Assembly (NCBI GenBank): GCA_026545765.1
Contig: CM048841.1
Span: forward strand, 70,678,217-70,742,216
DNA from: Plantago major
Lineage: Eukaryota; Streptophyta; Magnoliopsida; Lamiales; Plantaginaceae
Direction: 5' to 3'
Length of the DNA stretch: 64,000 nucleotides
Part shown: positions 47,435 through 60,760 of the stretch, one piece after another
How positions within the stretch are numbered: position 1 is the stretch's first letter
Layout: the number at the start of each line of letters is the position of its first letter
Notes under the pieces: generated by a model
What the model was told of the DNA's origin: nothing
Database searches by the model: none
The model's input: the letters and a program-made list of their open reading frames with translations, nothing else
Made by a program: the position numbers and the translations under genes

Positions 47435-48825
47435 TGTTAGGAATATCTGTTAGTATTTTGATCACTCATCACATGTTCTTATCTTAGCCAGAAAGGTGAT
47501 TAAGTACTCTTGGTTCACTTGAACATTGTAAAAGAGGGAATCACTGAGTATGATTAGTCTATTAAATCTTGTAATAGGATTATAGGTCTCTGAGTGTAAT
47601 TTTTATTTCAAGAAGACCATGAAGATCAATCCTAGCAATGGAGCTTTTCTGAAGATTAGAAGACTGAAGATTGCACAAGGTTTATGAAGATACAAAGGTT
47701 TAGTCTAACTCAGAAAGACTATGTCTTTAATCCTTTCTTAAGTATATTAACTTACTTTCGAAATATAATTCTGGACATATGACATCATGAGTATGGAGCA
47801 TGTAAGCCATCAGAAAGGCTCATGTATCCGTTGAGACTAAAGGACAATGAACAGTACTATGCATTAAATGCATCGGCAGAAATGCTGCAAAAAGCACGTC
47901 CTCTTTGAAACAAGAGATAGTGACTTCTGAGTACATAGTTCAAGATATAAACGGATATAATTTGATAGAGAGCACAACGGATACAATTCAAACGCCTCTC
48001 AAATTTATCTATGCATATCACACACTTAGATGCTTGAAGAACATACCTTAGAACGCTCTATCTTGCAAACTTACCATCAAGCAAAGTATTCTCTCAAGCA
48101 ATCTACTATCCTTTCTGTTGCTTGAAGAATCACTAGTAGTTCTAAGTTGTCCTGAACTTTAACAAGAGATTGTTATTCGTGAAAGAGTTGAACTATCAGA
48201 TACCCTTTCTGAAGCTCATTCTCGAGAACGGACATCAATTACTTTGGTCAGTAAAAAGCAGACTGCCATCCACTGAACAAGTATATTAAGTAGTCTCGTT
48301 TGCTTGGCTCGTGAACATAATCAAAAGTTATGAGAAGCCTTTCGACAAAACCTTATAACCAACACCATCGAGGCGTGAGTAGAGGAAGTACTTGATTTGG
48401 GAAATCAGGAATAACTCCAAGGTTATCTCGAGTAGAGGAAGTACTTAGCTCTAGGAGTCGGGAATAACTCGTGGGGAACATTTGGTTGGGAACCATTTGT
48501 TTAGGAATCTTAGAATAGGATTATTGTAAGGTGAACTCAATTATCTGTTCTAGTGAATTCAAGGTCTCAGAAAGACCGAAGTGGATTAGTTGGAGGATTA
48601 CGCCACCTCCAGATACCACTATACTTGCGTCAGGTCATTTACCTTTCAGATTTACATTTCAAAAGCACACACACATACTTATTGTTTCGCACTTACCTAT
48701 CTTAAAGTCTTCCGGCCTGAATTTAAGTATCGAAACCCCTGTTTCGAGAAATGTGTTTATCGACAAAAGTTTTAAAAGACTATTCACCCCCTCTAGTCTT
48801 TTACTTTGCCGTTATCCGACCAACA
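47435..48825 (+). repeat. 3' LTR of SIRE-2
   Basis: Partner of 33571-35057. The last 550 bp carry many small indels at CAG/CTG sites, including the terminus, which reads TTATCCGACCAACA instead of TTATCTGGACCAACA. Confidence 0.93.
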
Positions 48826-49382
48826 CTCTCATGCGCATTTATTGCACTTGTACTATTTTTTCCTCAAGGTTAACGGAACTATGCACGCTTTCTGAAGCAT
48901 TGCATGTCCTTTTCAAGAAACTCTCACACCTCCAGATACTTTATCAAAACATTGTTTCCTGGAAACAAAGTTTTGTCCAAGGTATCTGAGTGTAGGTATT
49001 TGTGGGCACTTTTCCTCGTTCAAAAACCTTGTGTTCTCAGATATCTTTATGAAACTTGTTTATTGAAAAAACACTTGTTTCTTCAAGATATCTGGACATA
49101 GGTATCTGATGAGACCAATTTCCTTCGTCTTCAGCAATCTTGTGCAGTATTCAAATCTTCAAATTTGTTAAACTCTTCTGCCGGATCCCTTCTTCTTGGT
49201 CTTCTTCAAAGATATAAAAATTACAGACCTAACATCCTATACAAGATTTGCTAGACTAACATACTTAGTGATTTTCCTCTTTTACAGTGTTCAAGTGAAC
49301 CAAGAGTACTAAGCACCTTTCTTAGTTAAGATAAGTCATTAGGTTGCTGATCAAAATCTAAACAAATATTCCTAACAAATAT

Positions 49383-49660
49383 AGTATAATATCTTACCTA
49401 TGGGTGCAATTGCATCCATGCACATATTCAATTGTACTTTGGTGCACAAGTTACGTTAACTATATTGTAATTAAAATGTCTCACCTATTCGGTCCTATTG
49501 TATCCATGTACATATCCACATGTACTTTGGTGCAGAAGTTGCGACAATTATATAGTAGAGTATAATATCTCACCTATCGGTGCAACTGTACTCACGTACA
49601 TATCCAATTACACTTTGGTACACGAGTTACGATAACTACACAATATATATAATATCAGTG
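49383..49660. repeat. 88-bp tandem repeat, three copies
   Basis: Units share TCTCACCTAT, a CATATCCAATTG-type middle and ACTTTGGTGCACAAGTTACG. The TCT(C/T)ACC landmarks are at 49392, 49479 and 49568. Part of another unit (GTACGATGCATAAGTTGTGATAAC) lies left of the solo LTR at 32410-32432, so that LTR landed inside the array. Confidence 0.88.
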
Positions 49661-52388
49661 TTGAATTGTTTTGGCTAATTAATAAGCATGATACATAATG
49701 TTAGTTGATGTAGCAACCCGAAATTTAGCAAGCCAAACCATACATTAAAAAAAAAAAAGGTTGTGACGGTTTTATATTACATTATTCCAAGGCAAATCAA
49801 AATCTTAAACTTAAATAGAAATAAAGTACTAGACAATATATAGGAAACATTAAATTTCGAAAATGCATCATACATTTATTAATTTCTTCTAAGCGCACTC
49901 AAATCTCGCCCGCGTTCCCTCCTAAAGGACTGCCCTCCGACTCGTCTAAATCTGCAAGGTATCAAAACATTTGAAAATATATGAGTAAAGGACTCAGTGA
50001 TGTTCGATGTGTGTGGATCATGAATCTTATGCAAACAACATGTAGCAAATACATATATTTCACAAATCAATAAAGAAAGACTTTAATTTAATTATTAAGA
50101 TTATCCAATAAAAATGAAGAAAGAAAGTAAATTCTGAAATGATGCAAAACTGATACGGTCATGAGTAACTGAAATTTTGCAGATGCCGTCACCTTATAAC
50201 CCCTCACGAATATCCTTATCACCCCGGACAAGGAGCTACCTTGCCAACAAACGAAGACACATGCCATGGTACATGCGTATAGCCTACGACCCCGCAAAGA
50301 CACAACGACTTCTGTTATGCGCAAGGGAGGAGTTGGCTAGGGAAACTCGAGGTCCAACCGTCAGCCCACCGCTGCCCGGCGGTACCTTTTGTAAGCCCTA
50401 ACCAAGTTGGATCCAACTAACAAACAAAACCGAATCGAAATAGAACAAAATCAACAACAAATCAAAAGAGAACATTTTTATTGTTTCTTCAATAGCCGGT
50501 TTTCTTCCAAGAAGTCTAAATGGATGAAGAAATGCAAAAGATGCGGAAGCGTACGTGCAAAATCTGATTTTCTATGCAAGTTTTAAGCATGAGTTTTGTT
50601 TTGAAAACAATGATATACATACGATATACACACTAGTGAAAATTTTCTTATAAATAGTTCCTTCCAGTTGAAAAACATATCTACATGGGCATGGCTAATA
50701 ATAGTACCGTCATATTGTACTAACAATAGTACATCCCTTTTAACCATTAGATCAAATCTTGATTCAATCTCATCCGTTGATTTATTATTAATGCGATGGG
50801 GTGTCGCATCGTCAAGATAATAACGTTGTGCGACGTCGCAATATAATAAAAGAAACATCTTTTTTAGTTAAATATTATTTAAGTATATTAAATCAATTAC
50901 TTCAATTGATAATTAAAACTATTTTCCATCTCCTCCACTTCTCCTCCACTGACCGGAATCCCGCGACCACACCGGAATCCGAAGACCACCTCTGGCTTAC
51001 CGGAATTCGGCGACCACCTCAGGCACACCGGAATCCGGCGACCACCACACCGGAATCCGGCAACCACCTCAAACACACCGAAATCCGATGACAACCTCAT
51101 GCACCACCGGAATCCGTCAATCACCGAAATCGACATCCACTATAAAATATTGACGACTTTAGATGATGCATCATCCACCGAAACCTGACATCCACTATGT
51201 TTAAGTGGGTATGGCCGGATCTATAAAAAATAAGCATTTGAAGAAACTCAGTAAGCAACGCTGCAACAATGTTTTTGTTATGACGTAGCATTTCATTGAC
51301 GATCTCAAGGAAACACGATGATTCTTGCTACAACATTATAACTAAATGTTGTTGCAGCAGTTTGATACTCTAAATAACAAATACAGCTACTTTCGCAGCA
51401 ACATTGTAAATGTATTGCTGCCGCATTGTATGTCTTATAAATAAACAACAACCATTAATGCGTTGCTCCCTTTACTTTATGAAATTAAATGGTGTGATGT
51501 ATTTCTCCTTTATGTTGAACATGAGTTTAACAACTTTTAACAACCAAACCAACATGTATTAAATAATTTCATTAACCAATACAAAATAATTCTATTTGAA
51601 TTTTAATTTTGAGTTTTTTTCTAATTAACTTGATATGAACTCTTGAACTTTAGTTATCAGTAGAAGTCTTTTGTCTATAGATATTCAACATAACAAATTG
51701 AACACTAAAGAAGAAGATATTGATTTGATATGAACAAATCAGAAAGGATACACATCGTTCTTCAACTATAAGTTCATCCTTGTCTTATTGGTGAGAGGTA
51801 TGTATGACGTTTCTATTAATTGTTTGGATTCATTATTCTGTGATATATTTCGATTTTGAGTATTTTGTATGGAGTTAATATTATTAAAATTATTTGTTAT
51901 TATATTTTAAGAGTAATTTATGGTCAAAGTTGAAAACAGTTGACTGTTTTAAAGTCAAAATAGCAAGATTTCTTTGGAACGAGTATACTTTAATATTTCA
52001 TATAGTATATCTAACATAATTCACTAATACCTAAATCAATTATATAAATAGTTAAAACATATATAATATCACAAAGTCTAGGAAAAGACGTGTATTAGCG
52101 AGAGATGTAATAGACCGATTGATGTTCTAAAGTATAGTATGTATAATGTTTTAAACAAATCAGTAATGTTATATGAATGAACATTTTATATCATTTTTTA
52201 TGTATATGTATATCACCGATATTCTTTATAAAACACCTGATGTTTTTTGTTATAATTGTAATGTATGTCCGTCTCTTTTTGTCTATCCATTAATTTTGTA
52301 TCTCAGAGGACTTAATCATATAATATAATATTTATATTAATTTTAAGACATATATATCGGAGGTCCGCGGGTCTAATTTAGCCCGGTC

Positions 52389-52640
52389 CTATGGGCCTGG
52401 TAAAATGGGCATCGACCGGGCAGGGCATGCCAAAATGTCATTTCTATACATAACCAGAAACTGCCGCAAAAACTTTATCGTTTCTTGCCATCGACTGAGC
52501 AATTCAAGATTGTTGTTGGTAAATGAGCGGCCCTGCAAACTTTCAGACATAAATTTCACTATTCGAACTCGCCTCAAAAGTTTTGTCAAGCTATAATACA
52601 AGCTTAACAGAGCTTTTGTTTTTATCGATACAGGTTTCAT
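52389..52640 (-). other. Unidentified 83-codon frame in the Mutator-like element
   Basis: A basic, Leu/Arg-rich frame with no domain I recognise. Mutator-like elements often carry captured host fragments, which is one explanation; a chance frame is another. The flanking DNA is AT-rich and noncoding. Confidence 0.2.
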
Positions 52641-53560
52641 TCTTTAGATGACAACTTAGGAGAAGACGACGATGATAATAGCTAAAGTCGGAATCAAGTA
52701 GGCAACCTAGTTCAAGCATTATAGTATAATAATTGTAGTAGATCTCATATAGATTCTAAAGTCTCTACCATTCTCCCCCTATTGAGATAGTTGATGTATT
52801 GTCAACAGATCATTTTAATGAATTTTATTTTTCGGAGGTGGTTGCCGATTTGGGATTTTCTTTGGGAGAACATATCCTAGCTCCATGATCTCTTAGTCCC
52901 CCTGTCCTTGTCGACTCGTTTTCTTGTTCCCTCCAACTACTTGGAGTTACCGATTGAGATTACGCCTCTCAACTTACTTAAAATTATTTGAATGTTCTAA
53001 TTACTTCATTGGATTGCTCGAATGATAAAATTGGATAACTACCGTTTGGGTTTATTGATACCATTTCACTTGTTGACATGGATTAAGCTTATATAAAGTT
53101 AATTACGCTAACCGACCTAACATACCAGAGTGGTTCAAGTTACTCTGTGTAGATGGTCGCAAGAAACATTAAACATGTCCAACTAATTTGTAGAATTCAA
53201 TCGGTCAATCCATCATGCCTATATGCAGTCATCGTAACCATTAGATATCGTTCGCATATAAATGAATGTAGCTTATACATTAATCAAATAATTAGGCATG
53301 CTTAAACATGTTCATGCATGTAAGTCGGTTTAAAGCTAAATGAATGAATAGTGTAGTTGTCACAAACACATTTTCAATTTCACATATTATTCGTACAATT
53401 TCACGATGTCACGCATGGGCTTCGTGCTTTTGTGTGAAAATGCAATTGTATAATTTTAACAGTGAATATAGATTGTCTGTTACGCTCAAATTGGTTTGTT
53501 GATGTGGTTGTAAAAATGTATGTACTAAATTTAAACTATAATTAAAATTCACCAATTTAA

Positions 53561-53787
53561 TTTAAGATTAATTAGTGGTCAAATTTCTAGTTGTTTGACC
53601 CGGAAAAAAACATAAAAGCTTGTTTGGAATGAAGGAATACATCTTCAAGTAAATCAATTATTCAATTATACGAGAAATAATTATTTATCCACAAATATAA
53701 ATCATTGTACTACCTCACAAAGAAATCTTTCTATCTTACTATCTTGCGATCAACTGTCTTCGATTTTGACCACAAATTACTCTTAAA
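53561..53787. repeat. MITE-like inverted repeat
   Basis: TTTAAGATTAATTAGTGGTC at 53561-53580 is inverted at 53768-53787 with two mismatches. A related single copy occurs at 51905-51924. No TSD was assigned. Confidence 0.55.
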
Positions 53788-54790
53788 TTATAGTAGTAAA
53801 TAATTCAATAAAATCCTACAATGAAATTTTAATCATTAATTTTTTATTATATAATTTTATTAAATAATTTACTACTATATCTTAAGTGTACTTTGTAGTT
53901 AACGTTGAAGATAGTTGACGGGTAATTAATTTAATTTACCAAATTAAATGTAGAACGCCGTATTTTCTTTAGTTTAATTTATTTCAATTCTTGTTATTTG
54001 AATTTGTGTTATTTTATTTAAACTTTTTAGACTGATTGTTTAATTGCCCGGTACTTGAATAAATTGCTATTTGCTTTCCACTTTATTGTTTAGTGGGTAG
54101 TTTAATTGAAAGAGTTTACTATTGTTGGGATTCTTCTTTCTCACGTCTCTTTCTCTAATCCGTCTGCCATCTTACTTACTCGAATTTCACAAATCTCCAT
54201 TCTCCAGTTGTTAACAACTTCTTCTCTAAACTCATGCCACCTTTATTTACGCAAAATCAGCTCTTCAGTATCTAAAGACTCTCACGTTCTCTTCTCTACC
54301 GATATACTTAGTAACACTTGGTACTTCTTCCAGAAAACCCTTTTCTTTTCCTCCCAATTCTTTCTTTCAGTAGCTTCTGGTCTCGTGCTCTTGGCAGCCT
54401 TTCACGAGTCTTCCATCGGTAAGTTTCTTAGTCTGTTCTTCGAGTTTTATTCCTTTCTTTTATCTTCCTCACCCGGGAATCTTCCGTATCTGTTTTCTGC
54501 GTAGAGCCATTGGCAAAACCCAGAGATTTTTGGTTCTTTGATTGCGTCCTAGCTTGCTCTTGATTCGTCTTTCGGTAAGCTCTCAATCCGCGTTGTTTCT
54601 TCGAGTTAAGGGAGATCTTGGGCATTTACTTGCCCAATTTGTGTTTAATTAAATCTTGCGTTATAGTTTTCTGGTTTGTTGAAGTGTCCATGCTCTGTTT
54701 ATTTTCTTGGTGTATACTCTGTTTTCTGGTTATGCTGTGCTGCGCGTCATATTGAACTTTCGTTCTGGTGCCTTCTTGTAAATATAACTT

Positions 54791-54866
54791 CTTGTAGTCG
54801 AGTGGTCAGCAGCTGATGCTTAGAGTCTTCGTTTGATCAGAGGTCTGGGTTCAAATCCCACCTTGT
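54791..54866 (+). other. tRNA-like module in the second solo LTR
   Basis: Box A-like TAGTCGAGTGG at 54795-54805 and box B-like GGTTCAAATCC at 54848-54858. It starts about 850 bp into the LTR, against about 960 bp in the first solo LTR after removing its MITE. Confidence 0.6.
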
Positions 54867-55607
54867 CCTCCCATTTTTCTGTTTTTAGTTTGTTGTATGT
54901 CTCTATTAAATGCTTGGTAAAATAATCTTTTTATGGAATGATTAATTGTTATTTCCTTATTTACAATTAAAGGTACTTGCCTCTAATTAACTTTATTAAT
55001 TTTATGTAGAAAGTGCATTGGTAATTAACCGAGCGTTTGATGATTTAATTGTTATGCTATGGTTTGTACAACTTTGTTGTTTATGTGTTCTTGCAGATTA
55101 ACATATATTACTATTTGATTAGGTGTTTTGTGCTCTAATTATTCTGTTAATTGCTTTTCAACCTCGACAATTACCATCTTTTGTTCAAAAGCTCTTCCCC
55201 AGCATGTTTTGTGACTTATTCAAAGTAGTAGTCTACTAGTTATCGTTGTTTGAAATTCTTTCTTTTCTTTTATATACTTATCGTGTGTTTGATTGCTCTT
55301 ATATGTTACGTGGTTTTAGTCGTTTGCGAGTCGTGGGTTAAAGGGGTAGTTCTTATAGTATTGGAATGGTTTCTTACTGGACGGTACCATTTTTACTCAG
55401 GAACTCCGTATTTTAAGATTTGACAACAAACGTTTTAAGTTGAGTGTTTTTAAACCGTTTGCGAAAACCAAGGAAGTACATGTTTTATTGTATATATATA
55501 TATGTATTGCATCAAAGTAATTTTAACTCATGCTCTTTCAAAAATTGCATCAAGCTACTTTCACATACTTCAACTAAAATTATGTTTCTTGCATGAAAGA
55601 TTGATTT

Positions 55608-55609
<2 letters not shown>

Positions 55610-55692
<83 letters not shown>
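55610..55692. repeat. (TA)n microsatellite
   Basis: About 41 TA units within the second solo LTR. Confidence 0.97.
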
Positions 55693-55694
<2 letters not shown>

Positions 55695-57399
55695 TATATA
55701 AGTATATCAATAACTTAATCAATAAAGACAATCACTCATTTCAGTGCAGTACTAACCTTATAACCCCAATCCAAGCCCTTATCGCCCAGATAGAGAATGA
55801 CTCGACATGACGTTACCACTCGCCATGGTACAGGGTGAAACACTACTACCCACCAAGATCTCTTGACTTCGCCTCGCATCAAGGGAGTGGCTAAGGAACT
55901 TTATGAATAACTCGATGAATATTAACCGCCAAGTATATCCACTCGAAAACCTCCACCACATTTGCGCACATATCGGTCATTAAGCAAATCAATCAATCAT
56001 ATCATAATATATATGATTGTATATTCAGTTTTTGTTATGAATTTCCTATTGATATGTTAATTGTCACTGTCACACACGAACACCACTGAGATTTTTGTCT
56101 CACACTCTTTTGTTTTCCTTCCTTGTAGATTCCGGAGTTTAGTGGAGGACCGAGTCGGGTAGACGTTCAGCAACTTGAGTGAAGTGGGTTTTATAAATGG
56201 GATTTTTGTAACTTTTAGCCGCTGCTTTTGAAAATAGTGTTATTCGCAAGCACTACAAAATCGCTCAGAAGCGACGGATAGATCCGCCTCTCAGCCTTTC
56301 ATCCGTCGCCTCGGCGACGGATCGGGCGACGGATAGAAAATCCGCCGCGAGTCATGGCGACGGATAACAATCCGTCGTCCAATTCATGACATTTGGACGA
56401 CGGATTGACCAATTTTTTTTTTTTAATTCGAAATTTAGCGACGGATAGATTCTATCCGCTAAATATTTTATCGACTAGTGGGAATTTGAAATTCCGCCAC
56501 TAATTCCACATCGTGAATTCCGCCACTAATTCCGCCACGTGAATTCCGCCACTATTTATTTCATATTAATCCCTATTTTCGTAGTTCACCTATTTAATTA
56601 ATATAATGTTCGATAATAAATCAATAATACGGAAAATGTTTCAATGAATAAAAAGTAATATTGAGTGGAGAAATTATCCAAACAAGTGTAAATATGAAAA
56701 AATCCAACATACAGATACATAACTAGCTATCGACGGGTGGGGTGGGTGATGGCGAACTCGACATGAATCCATCATCAGAATCAAGGCGCCGTTCTTCTCC
56801 TTCGTTCTCCGTCATGGCGCCCATCTCGCCCCTTTGTTGCTCCATCTTCGAGTTAGCCGAGCAACCTTTGCTCCGGACCGCATCGCACCATTTCCGAGAC
56901 CGGTCCGTGTGTAAACCGGACGTCTGGATCTGGGATGATGATGAGGAGCACGCGGACTAGCCAGATGCAAACCGAGGCTCCGAGTCCATATATTCGCCCT
57001 TTCTTGTCGGTTTGTTGACCTCTAGGAAGATGTTGTCAACTTGTTCATTGACAACACATCACCCGTCTCGCCCTCCGCCTCGCCACCGAGCATCAACCTC
57101 ACCAAATCGTAAATAGCAGATATAATGATCGCCATCGTTTTAAAAAGTAACTTGTAATAGTGTACAAATATGAACTTTAAGCAACATAAACATACCGCAA
57201 TAGACGATGCGGCAATCGGTCCATACCCGCCTCTTCCTTGGCCTTCTTGAAGATGGCATACTGGATGTCACCTCCCCGTACCACCGAATCAAACCAGATC
57301 TAGTCAACAATTTATCATCTACAAGTAATAGAGCGCAGAGACTTCATACATACACGTAATGCTAGATTGCAAAACACATATATACGCACCGATTGATAA

Positions 57400-58700
57400 T
57401 AATCGCAATGAGATCGCCTCCCAAGGTGGTGAACGGCCCTTCCGCCAGACGATCGGGATGCCGGTTACTGTTGGTCCAAGCAACGCCCCGGACATCGCTT
57501 CGGCCAGAGGCATCCCAAAGGGCCCACTCTGCTGCATCAACTTGGAGGATTGGGCCACCCGATCCCGAATGGCCTTCCACGCATGAGACTATATCCTCAG
57601 ACAGCTTGGATCCCATAGCCTCGTAACGCGCCAGATCTGTGGGATCAACTCGCCGGAATGAAGTACTCCTTCTACATTCCCAATTTCATACAACATCCAA
57701 AGTCAATACATGTCCTAACAACATAATGTATATGGTGACTAACATATCACCCAAATAAATTGGCTAACATACCACTCAAATACAGAGGCTAACATACAAC
57801 TCACAATGTCCTAAAATTAACTAACACAATGGTGACTAACATATCACCCAAATAAAGTGGCTAACATACCACTCACATACAAGTGGCTAACATACCACTC
57901 ACATTGTCCTAAAATTTACTAACACAATGGTGACTAACATATCACCCAAATAAAGTGGCTAACATATCACTCACATACAGTGGCTAACATACCACTCACA
58001 TTGTCCTAAAATTTACTAACACAATGGTAACTAACATATCATCCAAATAAAGTGGCTAACATACCACTCACATACAGTGGCTAACATACCACTCATATTA
58101 AAACGATTAATTATAATTACAAACAAATGAATGTCATATTTTAACTTACCTCACCATCAAGTACTCGGCCCTCATGCGCCCGAGATGTGGCTCCAACACT
58201 CACCACCGCCTTGGTGGCTCTCTCCCCTCGGAAGATGTCACCTAGTTTGTTGTGCACCTCCCGAGGCCATAAGCTGTTGTTAATGTATAAGATACAAGAA
58301 ACGAATATGCATTACTTTAGTACAACAATTTATACTTGTCAACTATCATTATCAGTTATGTTTTACATATTTAAGAAGAATGTATAATACTTACTTGGCA
58401 GGACCAATAGGGAAAATCACAGGCAAGCCGTCCCACGTGCTGGGATTGTTTGGATCGAACACGAGGTAGGGACAATCGCCGTGGTCGCCCTCCGAGATGT
58501 CCGGCCGACCGTAGAGCCACTTGCTCTCTCCGCCTGGGGGTCTCAGAATCGAGACCGCTATCCTGATCTTGAGCCCTCCTCGTCGACGGTGTCCCGACCC
58601 ACCACTATCATGCGGCCGGCTGCGTGGGGGACGATAGGTGACGACCTCATCGCGGCATCTGCGAAAAATGTAATAAATACAATAAAAATGTGTTAGTACA
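57400..58700 (-). other. CACTA second-gene region, exon-like fragments
   Basis: Minus-strand GC-rich blocks near 57420-57600, 58165-58270 and 58400-58660 look like exons separated by AT-rich sequence. An acceptor-like TTTCGCAG occurs at about 58660 and a donor-like GTAAGT at about 58395. Position after the transposase suggests the second, TNPA-type gene, but I cannot identify the protein. Confidence 0.35.
57732..58115. repeat. 97-bp minisatellite, about four copies
   Basis: The landmark ATGGT(G/A)ACTAACATATCA recurs at 57732, 57829, 57927 and 58024. Each unit also contains shorter GTGGCTAACATACCACTCAC subrepeats. It lies between exon-like blocks, so it is probably intronic. Confidence 0.9.
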
Positions 58701-58959
58701 AGTTATAATACATAACGGATTATAATAACACATATAATTACTCATAATACACATAATATACCGTTATCGCCGTCCTCTAAGACTACATATTGGTCCTCGT
58801 GCAGATCAAACAAATTTCATCATCCGCTTCTATGGGATCTTCGCTTGTTTATCGACATCCTCTTGTTGGTACGAGTTGGTAATCGAGTCGCCTTTCTCAA
58901 TGTACTCCACTTTCGAGCGAGCACGAATAGGTACCGCGCCTAACCATTCCCCTTATCGC

Positions 58960-59830
58960 GTTTCGCTTGGATATTCAAGAAACACCACTTGTCGTGCTTG
59001 AGTCGCCGTAATAAATGGTTCATACTTGGTTCGGTACCTCTTCTTTTGGTTCACATCAACCATTTCATACCGCCGCTCTTCCTCGCACCTCCGGATTAGG
59101 ATCATACCACTCAACGCCAAACAAGAAGGTTCGCTTAAATGGCAATCCGTAATATTCAATCCTCACAATTCGCTTTAGCTTGCCGTGGAAATCAAACAAA
59201 GTAGCGCCTCCATACTCTTCGCACCATTAACACACACCGGAGTTGCTTGTCGCCACGGCCGTGTTACATTCAAATGTGGAACCTAAGGCCATTGACTATA
59301 TAACCCGGGAATGTGTAGACCTTTTGAATGGACCCTCATGAGAGCCTTTAAGTATATGCATGTGACGTTGTTAATAGGATTCGGACATACTCGAACCAAC
59401 TGGAAATTCAGAGGAATTTATGAGTCAAGTAGTTCCTCTAGTGTATCCTCTCATCCGAGGATTTTCTTCCAAGCAACGCTTTTGAAAAATCGCAAACATT
59501 GATTCGATGATAAGTCTATAATTGAAGTAGAGACTTGCGTAGCTATATTAAAATTTAAATAAATGGTTGCTGACCTCGCAAATAGTACCATATACTGGTC
59601 AACCTCAGCACAATTCGTGAGGACATAATATTGAGCTGCTTTCAACTCTTTATCCGTAAGATATTCTTTCTTAGCTGCACCAAGAGGTCTCCCTGATACC
59701 CTGAAGACAGATAGGGAAAACTCATCATCCGCTTGAACTACAAATGTGTCTGCATTTCGAGCCGGCCTTGCTGTCTTCGTAGGGACGTGTTCATCAAAGT
59801 AATAAGAGCAGAAGGCCTTGAACTATGAAT
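58960..59830 (-). pseudogene. CACTA transposase (TNP2/TNPD-type) C-terminal remnant with DUF4216
   Basis: The minus-strand exon at about 59570-59830 shows FKAFCSYYFDEHVPTKTARP and, later, AAQYYVLTNCAEVDQYM, typical of the plant CACTA transposase region before DUF4216. It ends at a donor-like GTCAGC near 59570. Further on (about 59250-58960, in two phases) come NSGVCVNG, KLKRIVRIEYYG, FLFGVEWYDP and YEPFITATQARQVVFLEYPS. These are the DUF4216 pattern. The upstream catalytic domain is missing, and stops or phase shifts occur, so it is a truncated relic. The enzyme would have bound the CACTA ends in the nucleus. Confidence 0.78.
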
Positions 59831-59969
59831 CCATAACGTCGCAAGTGCTCGAATACTGCTGTAGGCGTCATAAATTGCTTGTTTCTGCAGGTTTCCAATG
59901 TGCAAGGACACTTTATCAACCCCCAATTGCACAAACCGGACGTCCCATGGCAAACGAGATGAAACCTTT

Positions 59970-60760
59970 AACCCCTTCTACAAAACTCCTAGAAACTCTG
60001 CCATTTACTGCCGTACGATCGTACATCCATGAACGGTCGGAATTCATTGTATATATACTTTATTTTTAACCTGAGACGTTCCAATTGATTAGATCGTATT
60101 TAATTTATTAGATCGATTCCAATTCGGATAAGAAAATTGTAGAGGTTAATTGTTAATTATTATATGTTGCTTATAAATTAATTATTAATTAAGTGTTCGA
60201 TATTTACAAAATTGGGCATATAATTTAACCATTTCAACCTCTTAGTACATATATTATATACTTAACATACATATCAAATTAACTAATTACTCTATACATA
60301 TCGAATTACTACATATATTCATATCAAATTACATACTTAACATACAAATTTATCAAATCAAAACTACATACTTCTATACTTAACAAACATATCAAATTAA
60401 CTAAACTAACTATATATACTTAACACACAAATCAAACTAACTACATACATTCGTACATACCAAATTACATATAATTGATCAAATTAACTAAACTAACTAC
60501 TACATAATTATCATATATACATATAATTGCTCAAATTAATCAAAATAAACAAAATCCCCAAATTTTAAAAAACTAGGGTTTTAGCCAAAATACCTTGATT
60601 AATCGGTAGAAATCTGAAATTGATCAAGAAACAAACTCCTTGTCCCACTAGCTTGATTAGGCACCAAGATCGCCGAATAACGAACAATTCACCGGAAACC
60701 AAGAGAGGAGGAGAAGAGAATGAGGAAGAAGAAGGAGAAGATGAAAATGAGGCGCGCCTC
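59970..60760. other. CACTA interior, AT-rich, no gene seen
   Basis: AT-rich with irregular repeats of CATATCAAATTAACTAA (60260-60560), followed by a purine-rich stretch at 60700-60750. No coding feature found. Confidence 0.6.

Larger units (their letters stand above)
33571..48825 (+). mobile_element. Full-length Ty1/Copia SIRE-lineage element (SIRE-2)
   Basis: LTRs at 33571-35057 (1487 bp) and 47435-48825 (1391 bp) are flanked by CTCTG (33566-33570) and CTCTC (48826-48830), a TSD with one mismatch. The order is primer site, gag, gag extension, protease, integrase, RT/RNase H, spacer, accessory frame with introns, polypurine tract and 3' LTR. It is a sister copy of SIRE-1 in the opposite orientation. 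All large frames carry stops or indels, and the RT active site is altered. Confidence 0.93.
32438..49377 (-). mobile_element. Solo SIRE-like LTR, split by SIRE-2
   Basis: The left end TGTTGGTCCAGATAACG and right end TATTCCTAACA are the inverse of SIRE LTR ends. Both are flanked by AATAT (32433-32437 and 49378-49382). Removing SIRE-2 and one copy of its TSD leaves about 1.68 kb of LTR (32438-33570 plus 48831-49377). There is no interior, so it is a solo LTR. It is more diverged from the SIRE-1/SIRE-2 LTRs than those are from each other. Confidence 0.9.

Noticed and set aside
54106..54504. 132-codon frame at the start of the second solo LTR
   Set aside because: Hydrophobic Ser/Leu/Phe product of a CT-rich leader-like stretch within the LTR; no domain.
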